Shown here piece by piece: positions 13,073 to 24,389 of a stretch of DNA of 64,000 nt. The first letter of the stretch is position 1, and each line of letters begins with the position of its first letter. A program made the translations under genes and the position numbers. The notes under the pieces were generated by a model. The model was not told the origin of the DNA, ran no database searches, and worked only from the letters and a program-made list of their open reading frames with translations. The stretch is taken from contig OZ059895.1 of NCBI GenBank assembly GCA_964057225.1, positions 17,947,688 to 18,011,687 of the forward strand, written 5' to 3'. The stretch is from Auanema rhodensis (lineage: Eukaryota > Nematoda > Chromadorea > Rhabditida > Rhabditidae).

Positions 13073-13950
13073 TATAGATCGTAATACTCTCTCGAGATGC
13101 CTATATCTGTATATACACATTGTTCTGTTGCGGTCATTCTTGGTTAAAGAAGAAGAGAAAAGGAAAAAAACTACATGCAGATTTGTTTGTCTTAGATAAC
13201 AACTAATATTCTTATATGACACTCCGTACATAGGTCAGCAGCACATCATCAGCACTACTTCGCTAATTGTCGGATCTAATTGTACTGAGTATGAACTGTT
13301 GTATTGATGGTTAATATAGATAGAATAGTTATATTGACGATTATACAGGATGTTATAACGGAAATACCTATATGTTATAAATGTATGATGATCTACATAT
13401 ATGTTCTCTTATGATATCTGGTACTTGTTAGATCTTTAGCATAGGATAATCATTATGTGAAAAATGTATTTAAAAAAAGATAGTTGGGATTCGTAGATGT
13501 GTAGAGGCTGAATAACACGGTTTTCGAATTTTTCCAAAATCAGCTGTAATAGCTACTAACATATGAGTATTTTCTAATATTCAAATCAATTGGCATTGAA
13601 CTTGGAAGATGTATTTTGATATCGAGAAGTTTTCATAACTTTGGTAATATTTTTTAAATTTTATTCTCGATATTTTGGTTTCTCGTCTCCCTAACTATAC
13701 CATCAAGTGCATATACTATAGAGACTCTTATTAGGATATCTATCATACTTCTTAAGTAAATTACCGTATTCATTGGAAGACTGTTTGAGATTATGAGCAA
13801 TCACCTCATCCAGGCCATCCAAGTATTTTTTTCTGTGTCTATCCATTTGAATGCATGCGATTAACCTAGCTGAATGACAGCAGAGTGAATACAAACAATG
13901 GACTTGTAGAGCTGATTGGAGGGGAGGGGTTCTCAGAGATTTTTGAATAC

Positions 13951-14030
13951 GAGAGAAAGAAAGAGAGGGTAACAGAGAAAGAGAGAAATAAAAAAAGAAA
14001 GAAAGAGAGAAGCAGAGAGGGAGAAGAGAG
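13951..14030. repeat. GA-rich purine tract
   Basis: Impure GAGA/GAAA repeat on the + strand. It creates a false serine/leucine/phenylalanine-rich open frame on the opposite strand. Similar tracts occur at 17187-17274 and 25962-26038. Confidence 0.85.
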
Positions 14031-15523
14031 TCGGCGGACATGCTTCATGGAAAGAAGTCCCTAAGGACGGTCTTTGTCTGTATCATCTCTCTCAAATCTT
14101 TACGATCCATATAGATAGATGAACTATTTTTTTTTTGAATTTTCATGATGACAGAAGGTCTATACAAAGTACCGATGAATAAATTTTGACAGTGTGATAC
14201 GATTGAATGAATATAAATTATGTTTCTTTTAGATATGGGTACTATGAATAGATTGCATTATGTGGTGATGATTGTCTCATAAACGTCATGAGTACCAGCT
14301 GTAAGTTTTCAATAAGGCTTCAACTTGACTTGAACTATCATTTACATATGAAACAATTGAAAATGATGATGTGATTACATACAAAACTGATGATGAAGCG
14401 CAAAGCAAGGCAGTATGATACCATAGATATTCGTAGCGACAGATGAATGCAATCGATGTAGGATATGCAAACCTTTTCGCGGATCCTAATCTAATTGTTG
14501 TACTTGATATCATCATCTCAAACATTTGTTGCTAATTGCTATTGAGAAGCATTTAATCGGAATCTCTTTTCATGGGCCGCTCTAATCATCTTAAGCTTAA
14601 CTGTCTATGTATATCTGTTCAAGAATACCGTAATCGAATTAATATTTTTTGTCTTTCCGACAGCATTAAGAACTGTATTCAAGAGTGAAGCGTGAGGCGG
14701 TGCAAGCCTTTTGGCGCAAACATCTGTTCCATTCAGCAGGCATAGTGGCGATTAGATACAAAAATTCAACGGAAAAGTAAACTTAATATCTTTTGAGTAG
14801 TAATGAGTTTTACTATTTGACATAGATATCAAAACTATTCAGCTTTTTCTAATTATTACGGCTGCGATTGGAAGAGTAATGATCGTAAAGCGCTTACTCA
14901 GGTTGCCACATTAAAGCGGCATATTACCAAGACGGTATTAGGTTACAGGTTATGCCGGTCTCTTGTATTCCTTGCTGTTACGGTTATTGGAATAAATATA
15001 TGGATAAAGATGAACAAAAAAGAAGAATAAGAAGATGAAAAATAAGAACAGAAGGGCTTTTGAAGCAAGCGAATGGCTAGGAATTTCAAACACAGACTAA
15101 GTTCAATCTATTAGCATGCTATTTGAAATGTGTTCTTTTCACATAAAATTTCTTATCAGTCATGCTATATATTAGTTTTTATGTTCAATCTCAATAAAAG
15201 AAAACAAGTGAAGCACAATTGCTATGACGAATTAAATGTTTTATCCTAAATCTATAATTATAATTACACTGAATTCATGAAATTATTATTTTTTTAAATT
15301 ATAACTGTTAAAAATCTTTTCATTATCTTGTTGTTCTATATTTGAAAGTATGTATGTATTAATATGTTTCATTTAGACTTTTCATTATTCCTCTAATTAT
15401 TCGTTTTTTAATTCAAAATCATTCAAAATATTTTTCAATATGTATATATATAAAATAATAATTGTATTGTACTGTTATTTCAACGAAAAACGTATGTTAA
15501 CATGTGTAGGACATGACAGATTC

Positions 15524-15533
15524 ATGACGTAAT
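15524..15533. promoter_or_regulatory. Candidate bZIP binding site (ATGACGTAAT)
   Basis: The sequence is close to the PAR-bZIP consensus RTTAYGTAAY and to CRE-like TGACGTAA. It lies ~610 bp upstream of the ATG of a PAR-type bZIP gene, so autoregulation is conceivable. A single 10-bp match in AT-rich DNA is weak evidence. Confidence 0.3.
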
Positions 15534-16140
15534 CAGAACATTAAGCAGTAGTTAACTGCTCTAGGGTCAGGATTGTTCCAGAAATAAGACTGCATATAGA
15601 CGTGCCAATGCTATGAGAGAAAACACAAAAAAGATCTGAGATCCCGATGCTAGTCACCTGTTGCCTAATGACCGCAGTTGACCCCAATGAAAGAGCACAT
15701 AGATGACAAGCGGCTTGGGGTCGCAGGAGAAGGAAGATGACGAGGGCGTGGTCCCTACAATGTGTGAGTGGGGTCACCAGCGGTCATTCCGTCATATAGC
15801 ACAATTGGTCACACAGACAATCTGCTTAGTCGTCTGAAGTGTAGACAGTTCAGCTTTATCTTATCTGCTAGCTCTCTTATTCCATGTTGGCTAATGATGA
15901 ATATATCGCTTGAAGAAAAAAATATCAGTCTTCGTACTTTGTGAAAATTCAGATTCTCATATTCAAATCTAAATGCATCATCTGATACCTGTTTCTGATA
16001 ATTCACCCCAAAACGTGATTATTAGTTTTTTTCTACTTTTTCTTACTTTATTTAGTGTTACTAGCTGTAGTGTTGTTAGCCCAACTTGCTTTGTGATATC
16101 TCCGAACATTCGAACATTCAGAATTATTTTTTATTCTTAG

Positions 16141-18036
16141 ATGGATTTGCATAATGCTCTTGCTGCCTTGATTAGGCCTGTTGCTCTGCCTGGTCTTCAG
16201 CCAGCTTCTGTTCTTCCTTTTCCTTCTTCATTACTAGCACTAAGCCATCTTGATCAGGCCATGCTTCCAATGGCAGCTGTCCCACAACTTGATTCGGTGT
16301 TAACTCCTAAAAAGGTAAGAACATACAACCCAGTTTAATTTTTGATAATTTACCCATCTGTTTTCAGTCACGACTTGATGATAGTCCAGTCAGTAGTCAT
16401 AGTAGTACCATATCCTCAACTCAGGTGAGACAGTATTTTTCCCGTTTTTTATCCAAAATTTTCAATTTTTAGATGTCCAGTCCGTCTTCATTGTCACCAC
16501 GTCGAAAAATTCCACAGCCGATTCCTATGGAAAAGAAGGTCAGTTCAGTTTTTTTTTTCAATCTTGTCACATCCATTAGGGATTTAATAGAATAGTATGC
16601 ATATGTATATATCTCGATTATCTGATTCGTACCATTTCAATCATATTCCAACTTTCTATCGTCAATCCCCACGTTATCATGAGTATCTATGCTAATCGCA
16701 AGAGTATGTTATGCTCATGACATGACCAACTTGAACTATTATATAGTCAGTTAGCCTGATGTATAATATAATAGTTAATCTTTTGATTGCATTATATTAT
16801 TGGTATAATACAAATTGAAATGAACGTTTACTATATTCTAACCAGTAACAGTATGTCGAGTTCATCCTCTTCTTATTCTCCTCACCGTCAGGCGGCTACA
16901 TTTACAATTCGCCAGTCAGTACTGACCGACAAGGGGAATTCTATCCTTTTGCCTATTTTATAGAATTATATCGGTGTTATTTAATAATCGTAATAGACAT
17001 TACTACAATTTTGATGATAAGATGACGACGAGAAGCAAACAGCTGACTTATAGAACCTATCGTATCTGAAAGATACTTAAAGGGGTTAGGAGAGTGAGAC
17101 AGCAGGAGAGAGAACGGTGCAGAATGAAACTTTTTCTTCTGGTATATATTCTATGCAATAACTATCTGCCACAAAGACAATGGACAGAAATATCTCGAGA
17201 GAAGTAGAACGAGCAGAACTAAAAGACATAGAGAAAGAAAGAGCAGAAAAGAGCATGAGATAGAGAGAGAAAGGTTGCCCCGGTGGGTAGTCGCTTTAAC
17301 TAGGCAGACCATCACGACAGTAGCATTGACCAGTTGTCTGTTGCAACAGACGTAGATAAACCATCTCGTAATATGAGACGACTATGAAGTCGAGATTAAG
17401 AGAAAGGCAACGTCATCAGATGGTAGGAATAGTTACAGTCGGTATTGTAATTTTTTTTTCACATTAAAGAGTTAACAGCAGTCGAACATTTGCAAAGTTT
17501 ATTCAATTCTAAGATATACATATATACAGGTGCATATATTGCTACTTTTCTCTTTTCAATTTTTTTTCAATTTATCTTACAATTTCTATACCGGTGCCAA
17601 TCAATAATTTATAATTTATAATAATTTATACTAACTATATTAGTACTTGCTCCAGTTAACCAACCTCAACAATTTCAGGATGATGCTTATTATGAGCGTC
17701 GCCGTAAGAACAATGATGCCGCTAAACGGTCAAGAGATGCTCGACGACACAAAGAGGATCAAACCGCTCGTAGAGCTCAGCAATTAGAGCAAGAAAATGC
17801 CCAACTACGAGGACAGGTAATGTGATTTAAAACATAAAGCATATATGTTATACGAGACATCTAATACAAATTTCCTTTTTCAGCTAACACTTCTGAAATC
17901 TGAACTAACCAATATCCAGTTGCTCATGTTGTCTGCTCGAACGAACAACGCCAATAATCTGATGAACAAAATATCAGATCTTTCACCAAAAATCAAAACA
18001 GAAGAGCCAAACAATACAGACTCAATTGAAGTATAA
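16141..18036 (+). CDS. PAR/CES-2-type bZIP transcription factor, 195 aa, five exons
   Basis: Exons are 16141-16314, 16368-16424, 16473-16538, 17679-17816 and 17884-18036; every intron is phase 0 with GT...AG ends. The bZIP begins at residue 100. Its basic region RRRKNNDAAKRSRDARR has the N-x7-R signature (Asn110, Arg118) and closely matches the PAR family (HLF/TEF/DBP, C. elegans CES-2). The zipper leucines and isoleucine at 135, 142, 149 and 156 keep heptad register from position 128. The N terminus (1-99) is Ala/Leu/Pro- then Ser-rich, as in activation or repression regions. The tail has IKTE (182-185), a SUMO consensus. Such factors bind palindromic TTACGTAA-like DNA as dimers in the nucleus. 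The ATG directly follows a TTCTTAG acceptor, so trans-splicing or an upstream exon is possible. The 1140-nt intron 3 contains purine repeats and a palindrome. Confidence 0.9.
17187..17274. repeat. Purine-rich (GA) tract in bZIP intron 3
   Basis: Impure GAGA/GAAA repeat on the + strand within the 1140-nt third intron. A shorter GA-rich piece precedes it near 17090-17120. Confidence 0.75.
17336..17351. promoter_or_regulatory. 16-bp perfect palindrome in bZIP intron 3
   Basis: GTCTGTTGCAACAGAC is a perfect inverted repeat with no spacer, centred on TTGCAA. It lies in a less AT-rich patch (17275-17400) of the long intron. A symmetric site suits a dimeric DNA-binding protein such as a bZIP, but the binder is unknown. 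Confidence 0.4.
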
Positions 18037-19154
18037 ATGTGATATTGATATTCAATATCATTTTTGCTCCTTTTTATTTCTCATATTTTGATTTATTTTT
18101 CTGCCAAAAAATCCCGACACTCTCAGCACCACTTCTCCCTTCCCTCACGTTCACAGCCATCTTACTATCACACGCGGTACTTTTATATTTGTTCCTTCAG
18201 ATCACATCTCTTTCGGTATTCAGTTTTCTTCTTGTTTTTTAATTTTAATAATGAAAACCTTGTTTCCAAATCTCTGCGAGTCCAACATAAGCTTCAGTCA
18301 TGTGTACATATGCATCTTGTTTAATTATTATTATTATAACAATATTATTTTTATTGTCACCCGTTTATCTTCAATTTATATTTTACAATAACGGGTAATT
18401 ATATTTGAAAAACAAAAAATAAATAATTTTCAAATTTTTGATCTACATTCCTTTCATAAAAAATATTAAAAACAACAAAATAACACTTGAATATTTTCTC
18501 CTTCTCCGAATTACCAATTCATAAATAATGTTTAATATCAAGTTCACATAATTTTTTTAAATTTGAAAAATATTTGAAATAAAAATGGTTGATAATCTCC
18601 AAATACAAGAACCATGAGAACAAGAGAAAATCATATAACATATTCGATAGTTCTTGAAATGTGATTAACAATCGGTTGAATAAAGTAAAATTTAGAACTA
18701 CTGGAACAATCATAAAGCAGTCTGAAGATTTCACAAGTTCGCAGTTTCATAACAGTTTTAAAGAAATACAAGGAAAATAAATAAAACAACATTGAAATAT
18801 TTTTTGTTTGTTTTTTATTACTAAGGGGGGGGGAGGAGGGAGACACGATAACCGTAACCACCTAAATATATATATATATATATGTATTTTTAAATTTAAT
18901 TAAAATAAAGAAATACATTATAATAAATGTTATTAACTATATTTAACAGTTAAGCTATGTACACGAATGATGCATATGCATAAATAATAAAGCATGGAAA
19001 TTTAATATTTGAGATAATAGAAGTAATGATGCAATATTTCTTTGTTAAATTTAATGTTAGTGAAACATAGATAGATTTCCAAATAATAATATCATAATAA
19101 GATTAATATGACTTAAATCATTCTCTGTTTCACAAATTAAAATCTACTGTTTGA
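18037..19154. other. 3' flanks between convergent genes
   Basis: The first ~380 bp is probably the bZIP 3' UTR; AATAAA occurs at 18418-18423. Simple sequence follows: a G9 run with further G tracts at 18825-18840 (a possible G-quadruplex) and a (TA)n tract at 18866-18883. No gene is seen. Confidence 0.6.
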
Positions 19155-19728
19155 TCATGATGTTGTATAATCAATTTCGGGCATTTTCGATGGTATTTCA
19201 TATAATGTATTATCAACAGGATCTCCTCTAACTTTTCTCCTACAAAAATACACAATTCTAATTGAAAAAATATATATGTTAACTTATAGTTACCTTTTAT
19301 TATTTTCTTCATGTACTATGCTCTCAGTTTCTATAATATGTTTCTCAAATGCATTTCGTTAATGCAGCTTTACTTACTTTTTGTATAATCATTCCATGAT
19401 TCTGGTACACTTGTTTCACTTTTTTTTGTTTCCAGCTAACAAATAATATAAATTTTTAAATGTTTTTTAATTTTAATCATACCATTGTTATCGTTTTATC
19501 AACTGTTTCGTCAAATTGTGCATCCGTTTCTGTTGACATTGGGTCGTAGTGTAACGATATTTCATCACCATTATTTTCTTCGTGTTTTTCCTTAGCCATC
19601 TTTAATATATAATATTATTATATATATTATAGTTTATAATTTATAAATAAACCATAATAATTTACATATTGTATATTAATCTTTTTTGGTGTCTCTTGTT
19701 GAGTGTAGCGACCTAAAGCACATCCCAT
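19155..19728 (-). CDS. Small MGC-start protein, 119 aa, five exons (unknown family)
   Basis: On the - strand the exons are 19728-19666, 19599-19483, 19435-19378, 19330-19294 and 19239-19155. All four introns have GT...AG ends, and phases 0, 0, 1 and 2 join into one frame of 120 codons ending in TGA. The protein starts MGCALGRYTQQETPKK: Gly2-Cys3 is the classic N-myristoylation plus palmitoylation signature, suggesting membrane anchoring. The rest is hydrophilic and acidic, with a basic RRKVRGDP patch near residue 92 and tail PSKMPEIDYTTS. A TTTTCAG lies 13 bp before the ATG and could be a trans-splice acceptor. No domain is recognised. The coherent splice model over five short exons is the main support. 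It is convergent with the bZIP gene. Confidence 0.72.
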
Positions 19729-20637
19729 TACAGACCGGTTCACTGAAAATATATATTTGAAATGAAAATGTCTACCGTCAATCAATAAAACAGAATATTC
19801 AAACTTAATCTAATTAAGTTGAAATACAAGTTTAATTTTATTCAGAGTTTCATTATTTTCTTTGTGTTATATTTCTTACTGTGGAATGCGAAAACATTTC
19901 GTTACCGTAGTCTCAAATAAGATATTCACGCCCACTTTTAGAACATACTGTAAATCTATCAGGTATCTTTAAGGCTCATAAATTATGTCAAATTTTTAAA
20001 TTTAGATGTTATATTTGAATCTCTGTGTATTCAAATATAACATCTGAATCTTTGAATTATGATTAAATGTATAACAACTAAGTGTCTGATCGTAATAATA
20101 ACTCAGCATAAGAATAAATATATACTTAAGTCTGTGAAATTTTATTTAACCTTATTCAGTTTACTATGTCAAGAATCCTCGCTTCTAGGAGAAATATTTA
20201 TCGTTGAAGCTTCTTTTAACAGGCAGTTGCAAAGTTAAGTTCCTGAGTTGATTAGATATTCATTGAATGCTTCTTTACCATATCAGTTTTATTTTTTCAA
20301 TTAATCCTGTCAAGGAAACTCTAGACATTTTCATTATTTTATAAATTACTGTTTCAATCCCTGTTCTAAACTTATATATAACTTATTTGCCAGATGGATA
20401 TGTGTTTTAGTGATTTCTGGAATGTTAGTTTCTGATTGTTTTTGAAACTGAAAGAAAAACAATACATATCAATAGTCAAATGAAACTTTATACATACTGC
20501 TATTGGAGTTTGCAACTGGATGGCAAAACATATAGTCTTAGCTATGGTATAGTAGCAAAAATGGACATTTTCAAAAACATATTTTATTAATTGAAATAGT
20601 TATTGTGTGTAATTAGTGTAATTTTAGTTACCAAACG
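19729..20637. other. Intergenic, AT-rich, with a long hairpin
   Basis: Between the two minus-strand genes I see no coding exon with plausible splice sites. The only structured element is the inverted repeat at 20000-20049. Promoter elements of the MGC gene presumably lie in the first few hundred bases. Confidence 0.5.
20000..20049. repeat. Perfect inverted repeat / hairpin
   Basis: A perfect 17-bp stem (20004-20020 with 20029-20045) encloses the 8-nt loop CTCTGTGT. One G-T pair and three more Watson-Crick pairs extend it to ~21 bp. It could be a short hairpin RNA, a tiny MITE remnant or a cruciform site. No flanking target duplication was evident. Confidence 0.75.
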
Positions 20638-20704
20638 TTTATTTAATTAGTAAGCAGCATATCCTTACTTACAACATGCCAACATTGTTTGAAACTCCTG
20701 GTGC

Positions 20705-21571
20705 TTACTTTTTGCCGTAAGGTCCACCAAATCCTCCGTATGGAGCACCGTATCCTCCATATGGAGCACCGTATCCACCGTATGGAGCACTGTATCCTCC
20801 GTATGGAGCACCGTATCCTCCGTAAGGAGCGCCGTATCCTCCACCAAATCCTCCGTAGTTTCCATTGAATCCACCATAGCTGCCACCATATCCACCTGGT
20901 CCAAAGCCAAATGGCTCATAATTGGCGTTGGCGTAGTTAGGAACTCCGAATGGTGGTGGATAGCTCACACCATGTTCATACCCGAAATTACCACTACCAC
21001 CCAATTTACTTGCGGCACTGTTGATTGCTCCTCCGGCGGCATTAGCAGCACCATTGATAGCTCCTCCAGCTAAGTTGGCAGCTCCGTTAACAGCTCCTCC
21101 GGCGGCATTAGCAGCACCATTGATAGCTCCTCCAGCAAAATTGGCAGCACCATTTATCATATTGCTAGCTGCATGAGCAACAGTATCGATGAATCCTCCT
21201 GCACTATCAGCAGCATCGTCAACAATTTCCTGAGCTTTTGTTTTTCCGCTGTCTTCTTTTTGTTTTTTCTCTACGTCAGTTTTTTCATCCTAAAAAATTT
21301 TAAATTACTAGTTTTCCTATCAAAGTATTTATCATTTTTATTGAACATCCGCATAAATTTAACTCTAAGAAAAGGGTTTGTATGAAGGCGGAAGAAGGTT
21401 TTAATCGAGTTTAAAGTATAGATCATATAATCATTGAAATATCTATCTAACTCCGTAAGTAGCAAAGGAATTAGTCGGAAATGAAAATATATTAAATGAA
21501 CTTACTTTTCCGTGTGCCAATACCATAAGTGCACTAAGCATAATAGCAATATAATGATGTCTTTTCAACAT
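20705..21571 (-). CDS. Secreted Gly/Ala-rich 11-mer repeat protein with GYGAPYGG tail, 216 aa
   Basis: Exon 1 (21571-21506) encodes a signal peptide, MLKRHHYIAIMLSALMVLAHGK. A phase-0 intron of 216 nt follows and exon 2 is 21289-20705. The protein then has a charged stretch (DEKTDVEKKQKEDSGKTK, about 23-40), an amphipathic A/D-rich segment, and five ~11-residue repeats of the type INGAANAAGGA (about 65-120). A Pro/Tyr linker leads to a tail of GYGAPYGG repeats ending GPYGKK. There are no cysteines in the mature part. AATAAA on the - strand at 20643-20638 is a fitting polyadenylation signal. The charged part plus 11-mers recalls LEA-type helices, but no family is recognised. It belongs to the cluster by promoter, exon design and repeats. 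Confidence 0.88.
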
Positions 21572-21628
21572 TTGTACAAGTTTTTGAGGCTCCAATAAGA
21601 GTCTACGCACGACTAGATTCATTTTAGA

Positions 21629-21651
21629 CTTTTATAGATAAAGTCTTATCA
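21629..21651 (-). promoter_or_regulatory. GATA plus TATA promoter of the 21571 gene
   Basis: On the - strand TGATAAGA (21651-21644) precedes TATAAAAG (21636-21629), which lies ~58 bp before the ATG. This is the same arrangement as in the other genes of the cluster. Confidence 0.7.
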
Positions 21652-24316
21652 TTAGTTCAACGTAATAGCATGTTTGCATCTCTTGCTAAGTTTTTTTCTT
21701 TTGTTTTTCAAATGGTCAAATAGTCAATACAACAGTATTGATTTGTATTAATCATAGTAAACACCTGTATATTCAGATGTTGTTTGTTACTTCTAAAGTC
21801 CACTTTCCTCCTTTCCGCAATATTGGTAGCTTTTATGAGCTTAAACTGTTCGAATTTTATGAACATGCTTAGTAAATATTTCCGGAAACTAACAATAAAA
21901 TCTGTTTTTTTTATTTGCAATGAAAAAATATCGTAAAAAAGTTGACAGTGTATAATATTTTTGGTTAGCATACTATTGTAAAGAAAATTATTCCAAATAA
22001 TTTATTAAAAAAAAAAAGAAGAAAATTTAAAATCAGATAATAATTGGAATTATGCATATTAAATATTATATTAAAGTTAAATATGAATATAATTAAGATT
22101 TCTAGCTTGTAATAATACGATAAAAGTTAAAATAATTAACTATAAAACTATACATTGAAAGAAAATTTCAAAATGTATAACTACATTTAAGCATATAAAT
22201 GCAAAATTTCAAAATTGTTTTTAAACAAAATATGAAATGATGACAAAGCTGAAAAAAATAGGTAATATAATTGATTAAAGTTTTAACACGACCTGTCACT
22301 ATACCACCACCAACTAATCAGTTTATAGCATATGTGTGTTGATTGAAAAAAAAATTATTTATCAACTGAAGAAACGTATAATTTTTATTTTTTTGATTGT
22401 AATATATTATCAGTATCAGTAGTTAACATTAATCCCTTCCGCATTTCTTTTTTGATGATTTATGATTTATACATTGTGTTTTATCATTTTTTTGAAGATT
22501 CTGTGACTAATTATTTTGAATATTATTATTCTTTCCAATTTCCATATGTTTATATTTACAGTTTGATGTTTTTTTTATATTACAATGTATTTCAAACAAA
22601 ATCAAAGAAGTGTTTTGTTTAATATTGAAAAGTATAATCAAATATTATACTTATGAGTATATTTTATTATTTATTAAACTTAATATTTGTTTTTTACTTT
22701 TCTTTTTTTGCTTAATTGATTGCGATTGTCTAGACAAAAAGAATGTTCTTTGATTTTATTTATTATGTTTTTGTAAGTACTTTAGTATTTTTTCGTTTTT
22801 AAAGATTAATGCCTATAGTTTTAATCAAAATTAACAAACAAGAACCAAAGCTAAAAGTTGAAGTACAAATGAAACTGTAAGAATAAAGCTTCATCATCTT
22901 AAATGTAAGGTTAGATTTTGAAATTAACCAAAGGCATTATAATAATTTTGTTTCTCCCTTTTACATAGATATGTGGAAATCTTGTGTCAACTCATTTTGG
23001 TAATATTCAATTTGTCATATGATTTTTTATATATTGTTATATCAGTATTACCTATACCTAACATAAAATATTTATTAAGATGTTTATTTTTATATTTTTT
23101 TTTAATTTAAATAAACTTTGTATTATAACATTTATATATGAACTACTTTATACATATTCACATGTTTTTTTAAAATTACTTATAATTTAAATATTTCAAT
23201 ATAAGAATACTAAATGAAAAATTTGAAACAATGTGCTAGAGAACTGAACATGAAAAATATTTTTAAAGTCTTAGCATTAATATTGTGAAAGTTATGATCA
23301 AGGTTATTGATATACTATATGAATTTTATTAATTTGTTCTGGTGAAATGACAACACAAGCTGATATTCAAAATTAAAAATGGTTTTAAAGCTTTTTTTGC
23401 CTTCAAACACTTTTTAAGTTGGTATGTTACGAGTTGTATCTCATATGTGATGAATATATAGTTTATATATTAATCAAATATTTATAATTTAGTAATAATT
23501 TAATATTATTTTTAAAAAAAATATTATATTTAGATTTAGAACGGCATTCTAATTATTTTAATTTTATCAAACACAAGACAAGATGAAGCAGAAGTAACTG
23601 ACAAATTACTAACTTTGTACTTTGTTGAAGAAAAATATGTTCAACTTTAAAATGAATAATAACATAAATCGTTTTGAATTGAAGGAGTTTATGTCTTGCT
23701 TGTCATCTTATATACTCGGCCTTATCTGTGATAAATTTATAATGCATTATAATAGTTTATAACATATACATAAATAAATACATATTTATATGTTTTTCTT
23801 TCATATTTTTGATTTTTTTATTATTTAACACTTCAATAAACAGTGTAACTATAGTTCAATAAAAAAATGTCTAATTACGATATAGCTTTGACGTGTTAAA
23901 AGTTTCATATCAACTAATTAATTATTTTAAATATTGTTAGGAACTTTTAAAGTTTTATATTTATAATTTATTAATAATAATTATAAATAACAACATTCTA
24001 AATATTATAATTTGGTTAATAATCTAGCATTCAAGTTCATTTTATATTTTAGATTAACAATATGGATCTATTCTACCTTCCACTGTAATTGCTTCACCGA
24101 AATGAAGCTTTTCTGACGCTTCTTCTGATCCTTATAAACTAATAAACAAAAAATAGAAAACAAAATAGTTTTATAAACCTTCACACATTTATATTTAACT
24201 TTAGCACGTTTTAGATAAAAAATATATTTATGGCCTTACTACATCAACTTCACAAATCTAATAAAAATTAAAAAATACATTAAGGCTTAGTTAAGTATGT
24301 ATTTGAAAGTAATTAT
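21652..24316. other. AT-rich intergenic region
   Basis: About 2.7 kb of very AT-rich sequence separates two divergently transcribed cluster genes. The only protein-like piece is on the - strand at 24132-24058, where a frame with FGEAITVEGRIDPYC ends in TAA behind a poor acceptor. I could not join it to other exons. Otherwise nothing recognisable. Confidence 0.6.
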
Positions 24317-24336
24317 AGATAAGCAGTTGTATATAA
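24317..24336 (+). promoter_or_regulatory. GATA plus TATA promoter of the 24390 gene
   Basis: AGATAAG at 24317-24323 is followed after 6 bp by TATATAA at 24330-24336, 54 bp before the ATG. The surrounding TTGTATATAAACTGA also occurs in the promoter of the 27334 gene. Confidence 0.78.
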
Positions 24337-24389
24337 ACTGATGCTGTCAAATAAGATCATAGAAGATTTTACTTCTTCGAGTCCTCATC

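Larger units (their letters stand above)
12681..16140. other. Intergenic region upstream of the bZIP gene
   Basis: This 3.5-kb region holds no recognisable complete gene. It contains the possible exon at 12989, a GA-rich tract at 13951-14030, and two stretches of more balanced composition (14690-14970 and 15540-15800) that stand out from the AT-rich surroundings. The latter could be regulatory DNA or unrecognised 5' exons of the bZIP gene. Open frames here are short and lack protein-like composition. Confidence 0.6.

Noticed and set aside
13703-14048. Leu/Phe/Ser-rich minus-strand frames resembling a signal peptide
   Set aside because: They arise from the GA microsatellite at 13951-14030 read on the opposite strand.
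15541-15777. A 78-codon minus-strand frame in a GC-richer patch
   Set aside because: No start context, splice sites or domain; the patch fits regulatory DNA or an untranslated exon of the bZIP gene better.
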